Shown piece by piece: positions 21,981 through 25,715 of a DNA stretch of 25,715 nt. A program made the position numbers and the translations under genes. Where the stretch lies: contig JBFIBB010000016.1 in assembly GCA_041582695.1 (NCBI GenBank), positions 1 to 25,715 of the forward strand, written 5' to 3'. Positions within the stretch are counted from its first letter, which is position 1; every line of letters starts with the position of its first letter. The notes under the pieces were generated by a model. That model was not told the DNA's origin. It did not search any database and saw only the letters and a list, made by a program, of their open reading frames with translations. The stretch comes from JAWKWH01 sp041582695 (GTDB lineage: Bacteria; Pseudomonadota; Alphaproteobacteria; Rhizobiales; Rhizobiaceae).

Positions 21981-22989
21981 ATGCCCTGCGCCGCCGCCGT
22001 TCGCGGCGCGAACCGCCATCAACGTTCTGATTGGCGATCTTGTTGCGCATCGGGCCGATGCGCGATGTGATGTCGTCGATCGTCGGGCGCGGGCCTTTTG
22101 TGTGGCCGTCGAGCGCCGCCCGCATGGCTTTCAGGTGATCGCAGGAAGTGCCGCAGCATCCGCCAACGATTTTCGCGCCGCCGTCTACGGCAAGCCGCAC
22201 ATACTCAGCCATCAGTTCAGGTGTGCCGGAATAGTGGATTTCGGAACCGCGAAACTCCGGAATGCCGCAGTTTCCCTTTATGATGATCGTTGCGGTTTCA
22301 TCCGCTTCCGTCATGTCCAACAGGGAAGAAAGGATATCGGCGGCGCCGACACCGCAATTGGCTCCAACGGCGACCGGCAAGCCGGAAAGGCCGGTCGATA
22401 CGCCGTGAATATCCTTCGGAAGCAGTCCCATCATGGTTCGGCCCGCGGTATCGAAAGAGCCGGTGTAGGTGTAGGGCAGGCCGACGCGGATCGCGGCCTC
22501 GGCCGCGGCGCGGATTTCATCCGGCGCAGACATTGTTTCGATCCAGGCCACTTCCGCGCCGCCGGCCTTCAACCCCTCGATCTGCTCGGCAAAAGCCTCG
22601 ACAGCCTGATCATAGGTGAGGGCGCCGAGCGGTTCTAGCAGCTCGCCGGTCGGGCCGACCGAACCCGCCACGATGACGCGGCGCCCAGCCTTGGCGGCTA
22701 TTTCACAGGCGATTGCGGCAGCGAGCCGGTTAAGTTCGTGTACGCGATCCTGCGCATTGTGCAGTTTCAATCTGTGGCGGGTGCCGCCAAACGAATTCGT
22801 CAGGATGATATCGGAACCCGCATCGACAAAGCCTTGGTGCAGGGCGCGGATCTTGTCCGGCGCGCTTTCGTTCCACAGTTCCGGTGCTTCGCCGGCTTCC
22901 AGTCCCATGGCGAACAGGTTGGTGCCGGTGGCGCCATCAGCAAGCAGCACACCCTTTTCGGCGATGAGTGCGTCAATCGGATTGGTCAT
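21979..22989 (-). CDS. Homocysteine S-methyltransferase (BHMT/MetH N-terminal-type)
   Basis: The 336-residue zinc-dependent homocysteine methyltransferase domain protein (Pfam S-methyl_trans) would make methionine in the cytoplasm. The zinc ligands are Cys212 (GANCGVG) and Cys278-Cys279 (VGGCCGTS). LADGATGTNL (16-25), ILTNSFGGTRHRL (62-74) and AGSVGPTGELLEP (108-120) match the homocysteine module. It has no folate or B12 domain of its own. The C-terminus ends in DGGSRRERRRRRA. Rhizobial homologues have been named betaine-homocysteine methyltransferase (Bmt); whether the methyl donor is betaine itself or methyl-cobalamin on the corrinoid protein is open. ATG 22989 has GAGAG 8 nt upstream, better than TTG 23004. 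The operator at 23022-23043 lies 32 bp before the start. Confidence 0.93.
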   Translation of the reverse strand: MTNPIDALIAEKGVLLADGATGTNLFAMGLEAGEAPELWNESAPDKIRALHQGFVDAGSDIILTNSFGGTRHRLKLHNAQDRVHELNRLAAAIACEIAAKAGRRVIVAGSVGPTGELLEPLGALTYDQAVEAFAEQIEGLKAGGAEVAWIETMSAPDEIRAAAEAAIRVGLPYTYTGSFDTAGRTMMGLLPKDIHGVSTGLSGLPVAVGANCGVGAADILSSLLDMTEADETATIIIKGNCGIPEFRGSEIHYSGTPELMAEYVRLAVDGGAKIVGGCCGTSCDHLKAMRAALDGHTKGPRPTIDDITSRIGPMRNKIANQNVDGGSRRERRRRRA

Positions 22990-23021
22990 GGCGATAGCTC
23001 TCAAATTTGGGATGAAATAAA

Positions 23022-23043
23022 GATATAAAGAATTCTTTATGTG
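23022..23043. promoter_or_regulatory. Palindromic operator upstream of homocysteine methyltransferase
   Basis: GATATAAAGA (23022-23031), a 2-bp spacer and TCTTTATGTG (23034-23043) align base for base with the operator at 9831-9852 except for the spacer and the last three bases. The core ATAAAGAATTCTTTAT (23025-23040) is a perfect palindrome. It sits 32 bp before the ATG at 22989. The same regulator, possibly SahR-like, is expected to bind both. Confidence 0.75.
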
Positions 23044-23149
23044 CGGTCAATCGCAAAGCATGACGCGTCGGCGGATTGCCGTCGTGAAGGCTCAGTCATT
23101 ACTTGGCGATCGGCTATTGCGGCTTGCGGCCGGCAAGCGGCGGCGGTTA

Positions 23150-24010
23150 CTACGGAAGGCGGATCCTGGGCGCCCCGGGGCCCATCTGGCGGCGCAAATG
23201 CGAGGCGACCTCGTGAGCGTTGACCACTGCGCCGCGGATCAAGCCGTCGAAATGGCGGGTCAGCGTTTTTATGGTCTCGTCGTCGTTCAGCACCAGGTAC
23301 ATGCTGCCGACATAGATACATACCCGCTTCTGGCCGAAGATCGTGTAGGGGACCGAGAACTGCCGCCGTCCGTCGAACAGATAAAGGCGAAAGGTCGGAT
23401 AAAGTTCGTCCAGCAGACCGGCCATATGACGTAACTGTTCGGCGCGCAGTCTCTCGTCAAGCTCCGACCAGATGCCGTATCCGTGAATCAGCGCGTCGAG
23501 CGCCTGCACGGTCATGCAGACTTCCATGTCTGTTTCCGGGCGGCGGTTGTAGTCGATTCGGAACTGGGCCTCATCGATTTTTGAAGCGGCGTTTTGCTGC
23601 TGCGCGAAGGTCTCGTAGCCGATCACCGCATCGGTTCTGAGCAGGTCGGGAAGGCCGGCGGGAACATAACGTATCTTCGTGCCTGCCGCCTCGGCATGCC
23701 ATTTCGCAAGAAGGCTACGGTCGAAGTCCCCCGGTCCTTCCTCGATCTCCAGGCTCGGACGCAATTCTCCGCGCAGCCCCTCATCCTGGCTGATGCCAAG
23801 CAGCCAGTCCAACGACACATTGTGTTTTTCCGCAATCGCCAGAAGGGTTTCGGCGCGCGGAAGGCGGACCGCGGTTCCGCTAAGCAATTGCGAAAGCGCC
23901 GAACGGTCGATGCCGATTCCCGCCGCGAACGCAGCCCGGCTCAAACCCGATCGGCGAATCAGCGTGTCGAGCCGGTCGCGGAAGTCTGTGGCGATGTCGC
24001 GTTTGTCCAA
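23150..24010 (-). CDS. XRE-family transcriptional regulator with C-terminal effector domain
   Basis: The 286-residue protein has an N-terminal Cro/C1-type helix-turn-helix (about 10-72: LDTLIRRSGLSRAAFAAGIG, then IDRSALSQLLSG and the NVSLDWLLG end). A long C-terminal domain (about 90-275) with YVPAGLPDLLRTDAVIGYE and the VCIYVGSMYLVLND region is probably for ligand binding or oligomerisation; I do not recognise it more precisely. The only usable start is TTG at 24010: the next internal Met is far downstream and would remove the HTH. A plausible promoter lies at 24041-24070. It diverges from the desaturase gene at 24174 and sits upstream of the homocysteine methyltransferase on the same strand, so either may be a target. 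Confidence 0.88.
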   Translation of the reverse strand: MDKRDIATDFRDRLDTLIRRSGLSRAAFAAGIGIDRSALSQLLSGTAVRLPRAETLLAIAEKHNVSLDWLLGISQDEGLRGELRPSLEIEEGPGDFDRSLLAKWHAEAAGTKIRYVPAGLPDLLRTDAVIGYETFAQQQNAASKIDEAQFRIDYNRRPETDMEVCMTVQALDALIHGYGIWSELDERLRAEQLRHMAGLLDELYPTFRLYLFDGRRQFSVPYTIFGQKRVCIYVGSMYLVLNDDETIKTLTRHFDGLIRGAVVNAHEVASHLRRQMGPGAPRIRLP

Positions 24011-24040
24011 GACGGCTACCCATCGGTACTTACGCCCGCG

Positions 24041-24070
24041 ATCTTACTTAGCAATGATGACAATAGTCAA
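24041..24070 (-). promoter_or_regulatory. Likely promoter of the XRE regulator gene
   Basis: Read on the minus strand, TTGACT (24070-24065) and TAAGAT (24046-24041) are separated by 18 bp, giving a start of transcription about 25 bp before the TTG at 24010. TGAC/GTCA arms overlap the -35 element (24058-24069) and could be an autoregulatory site. Confidence 0.45.
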
Positions 24071-24090
24071 CACATGTAAGAAATGAGACG

Positions 24091-24106
24091 CATTATCTGC
24101 ATAATG
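24091..24106. promoter_or_regulatory. Inverted repeat between XRE and desaturase genes
   Basis: CATTAT (24091-24096) and ATAATG (24101-24106) are 6-bp perfect arms around CTGC, in the 163-bp divergent region. This size is typical of a dimeric HTH operator; the adjacent XRE protein is the natural candidate to bind it. Confidence 0.4.
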
Positions 24107-24136
24107 TGAACATACTCGCATTGTCCGAAAGCCGTT

Positions 24137-24154
24137 TGTCAGTAAATGTCAGTA
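24137..24154. repeat. Tandem direct repeat upstream of desaturase
   Basis: TGTCAGTA occurs at 24137-24144 and again at 24147-24154, separated by AA, for a 10-bp period. Two identical half-sites one helical turn apart, 20 bp before the desaturase ATG, suggest a tandem protein-binding site, although chance is possible. Confidence 0.4.
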
Positions 24155-24173
24155 CGTGGCTTGGGGCTGAAAA

Positions 24174-25142
24174 ATGAAGCAAAATGAAGGACAAACGGAC
24201 GCCGTCGCCAGCATAGAGTGGCAGACAATTGTGCTGATTGCTCTGTGCTACGGCATCTGGTTTGCGGCAGGCATGTGGCTGTGGCCGGTAGTTCCCGTCG
24301 CTGCACTGGCGGTGATGACGATCACAATCGCATTGCAATCATCGCTGATGCACGAGGTTCTGCACGGACATCCCACCCGAAATGCTCTGGTCAACGAAGC
24401 GCTTGTTGCCTTTCCGATCGGACTTGTCTGGCCCTACCGCCGATTCAGGTCCCTGCATTTGAGCCACCATCGCGACGAGCGGTTGACTGATCCGTTCGAC
24501 GATCCGGAAAGCTACTACAAGGCGAGATGGCGGTATGATCGTGCGCCGGAGTTGGTCAAGACCGTGCTGCGGCTCAACAACATGATGGTTGTCCGGATAT
24601 TCCTCGGGCCGATCCTTGGCGTTTCCGCACTGGTCTGGGGCGATCTGCAGGCGATATGGGGCGGCAACCGGAAAATCCGCAAAGCCTGGATCATTCACTC
24701 GCTATGCGCCATTCCCGTTATATGGCTGGTACAATCGGTATTCGCGATCCCGTTCTGGCTATACCTGCTGGTGCCGGTCTGGGCCGGCCACGGCATCATA
24801 TCGGTCCGCACCTATGCCGAGCATCGCTGGAGCGAGGATCCCGAGGGACGAACGATAATTGTCGAAAAATCGCTCCTGTCGATTCTGTTTCTCAATAACA
24901 ATCTGCACCTGGTCCATCATGAACGGCCGCATTTGCCATGGTACCAGTTACCAGCGGAATATTGGTCCAGGCGGACGGAGTGGATCGAGAAGAACAGGGG
25001 ATATGTTTTCCCCAACTACTTGCCCCTCTTGCGCAACTACGGTTTTAGACCAAAAGAACCAGTGGTTCATCCGGCATGGCGGCGCGACATTGAATCGCCA
25101 TTCATTTTTTTACCGAAAGGTCATGGACATCCCCGTACATGA
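24174..25142 (+). CDS. Membrane fatty-acid desaturase/hydroxylase-type protein
   Basis: This 322-residue integral membrane di-iron protein is of the fatty acid desaturase superfamily. Hydrophobic segments lie near 18-38, 40-56, 142-158 and 172-206. The three histidine boxes are intact: HEVLHGH (about 60-66), HLSHHRDE (about 94-101) and NLHLVHHERPH (about 243-253), the last followed by PWYQLP typical of the family. It introduces a double bond or hydroxyl into an acyl or isoprenoid chain at the inner membrane; the exact substrate is not deducible. ATG 24174 has GGGG about 8 nt upstream. It is divergent from the XRE regulator, which may control it. A hairpin at 25217-25260 may terminate it. Confidence 0.92.
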   Translation: MKQNEGQTDAVASIEWQTIVLIALCYGIWFAAGMWLWPVVPVAALAVMTITIALQSSLMHEVLHGHPTRNALVNEALVAFPIGLVWPYRRFRSLHLSHHRDERLTDPFDDPESYYKARWRYDRAPELVKTVLRLNNMMVVRIFLGPILGVSALVWGDLQAIWGGNRKIRKAWIIHSLCAIPVIWLVQSVFAIPFWLYLLVPVWAGHGIISVRTYAEHRWSEDPEGRTIIVEKSLLSILFLNNNLHLVHHERPHLPWYQLPAEYWSRRTEWIEKNRGYVFPNYLPLLRNYGFRPKEPVVHPAWRRDIESPFIFLPKGHGHPRT

Positions 25143-25216
25143 AGCGCTAATATATATAGTGAAGCGAATGCTTTACGAGATTGATGGCGCCTTCGTGCAA
25201 AAAACGTGCCATCATA

Positions 25217-25260
25217 GGCGGAACCGTTCCGAGCCCCCCATTTCCCGGAGCGGTTCCGCC
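25217..25260 (+). terminator. Hairpin, probable terminator after desaturase
   Basis: GGCGGAACCG (25217-25226) pairs perfectly with CGGTTCCGCC (25251-25260) around a 24-nt C-rich loop, followed by GCTTTGTTTT. It lies 74 bp after the desaturase stop and 50 bp before the next gene's ATG, so an attenuator role for the latter is possible too. Confidence 0.55.
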
Positions 25261-25310
25261 GCTTTGTTTTCCGGCCCCCGTTCCATCGCCATTTCCTTGG
25301 CTCACCAGCG

Positions 25311-25715
25311 ATGACGTTGTTTGCCGCGCTGCCTATGTACGATTGGCCGGAGCTGCGCCGGGAAACCGACGAGGAGTGGCGCAATCTCAGGGAGCAGTTC
25401 ACGGCCCGGGGCGACCCGGTTTCGGAACGGCTGGCTCGGAAAAATTCGGATATGCCCGCGGTTCCGGGCGGCATCCGTTCGCCCGACGGCCGGCTGATCG
25501 CTCCCGATCCCGCCAGCCTGCCGAGAGACGAACTCGATCTCCACACCTTGTGGCGGCACCCCCGCCTCGCATTGTCGCAGACATGCTGGGGTCCTCTGGA
25601 ACTGGGCCTTGCCGGTCATGTGCGGATCATCGGGCAGCCCGACTATTCCGAATTCGAAGGCGGTCAGGGCATATTCTACCGCTCCGCGATCGTCATGCGG
25701 CGCAGGCGAGGACGA
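25311..25715 (+). CDS. PhnD-like phosphate/phosphonate-type binding protein, 3' end beyond window
   Basis: An ATG at 25311 opens a frame of 135 codons that runs off the window without a stop. The start ALPMYDWPEL, the motif HPRLALSQTCWGPLELGL and the following VRIIGQPDYSEFE, GQGIFYRSAIVMR match the short PhnD-like family (periplasmic-binding-type domain, Pfam Phosphonate-bd) annotated in Rhizobiales as phosphate/phosphite/phosphonate ABC transporter substrate-binding protein. The usual length is about 250-280 residues, so roughly half is present. No signal peptide is seen at this start, common in this subfamily, whose members may not be true transporter subunits. It follows the hairpin at 25217-25260 and is probably independent of the desaturase gene. 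Confidence 0.82.
   Translation, partial: MTLFAALPMYDWPELRRETDEEWRNLREQFTARGDPVSERLARKNSDMPAVPGGIRSPDGRLIAPDPASLPRDELDLHTLWRHPRLALSQTCWGPLELGLAGHVRIIGQPDYSEFEGGQGIFYRSAIVMRRRRGR

Noticed and set aside
1..25715. Search for CRISPR arrays, tRNA/rRNA genes, insertion sequences, integrase genes and attachment-site repeats
   Set aside because: None could be seen by eye; coding density and gene types look like stable chromosome rather than an island.

Overview
The window looks like chromosomal DNA of a GC-rich alphaproteobacterium, most likely of the order Hyphomicrobiales/Rhizobiales. The evidence is gene content: a double cold-shock-domain protein, an ExoD-family membrane protein, a PhnD-like short binding protein, and a non-pyrrolysine MttB-family methyltransferase with the arginine-rich N-terminus I associate with rhizobial homologues. 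I see no tRNA, rRNA, CRISPR array, insertion sequence or phage gene.

Layout. 1-1285 is the 5' part of a secreted protein gene of unknown function (minus strand, running off the window). 1456-6512 holds ordinary genes: a Crp/Fnr-family regulator, glyoxalase I, a double CSD protein followed by an exported DUF192 protein, a plus-strand trio (small secreted protein, exported alpha/beta-hydrolase-like protein, DUF1330 protein), and a small exported protein. 6733-18350, with an outlier at 21979-22989, carries a corrinoid-dependent methyl-transfer system. It comprises the reductive activator (RACE), a methyl-THF:corrinoid methyltransferase, MetF, a MetV-like Cys-rich partner, a small 'virulence factor' family protein, DUF1638, the corrinoid protein, the divergently transcribed MttB-like methyltransferase, and a homocysteine methyltransferase. 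A [4Fe-4S]-type protein lies downstream of the MttB gene. Embedded in this block are an ExoD-family gene and an SGNH-hydrolase/metacaspase fusion gene. 19192-21887 is an ECF sigma factor translationally coupled to a membrane-anchored VWA/DUF3520 protein. 23150-25142 is an XRE regulator divergent from a membrane desaturase. The window ends inside a PhnD-like binding-protein gene.

How the genes may work together. The MttB-like enzyme would demethylate a quaternary amine (glycine betaine, proline betaine or carnitine are the family precedents) onto the corrinoid protein. RACE would rescue oxidised cobalamin. The methyl group could go to THF (8852-9814) and be oxidised by MetF/MetV, or go to homocysteine (21979-22989). 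Taken together, the four functional modules of cobalamin-dependent methionine synthase MetH are present as separate polypeptides, with RACE in place of the AdoMet-dependent reactivation domain. Two signals tie the dispersed genes together. One is a near-identical 22-bp palindromic operator in front of both the THF methyltransferase and the homocysteine methyltransferase genes. The other is an Arg/Gly-rich terminal tail on four of the enzymes.
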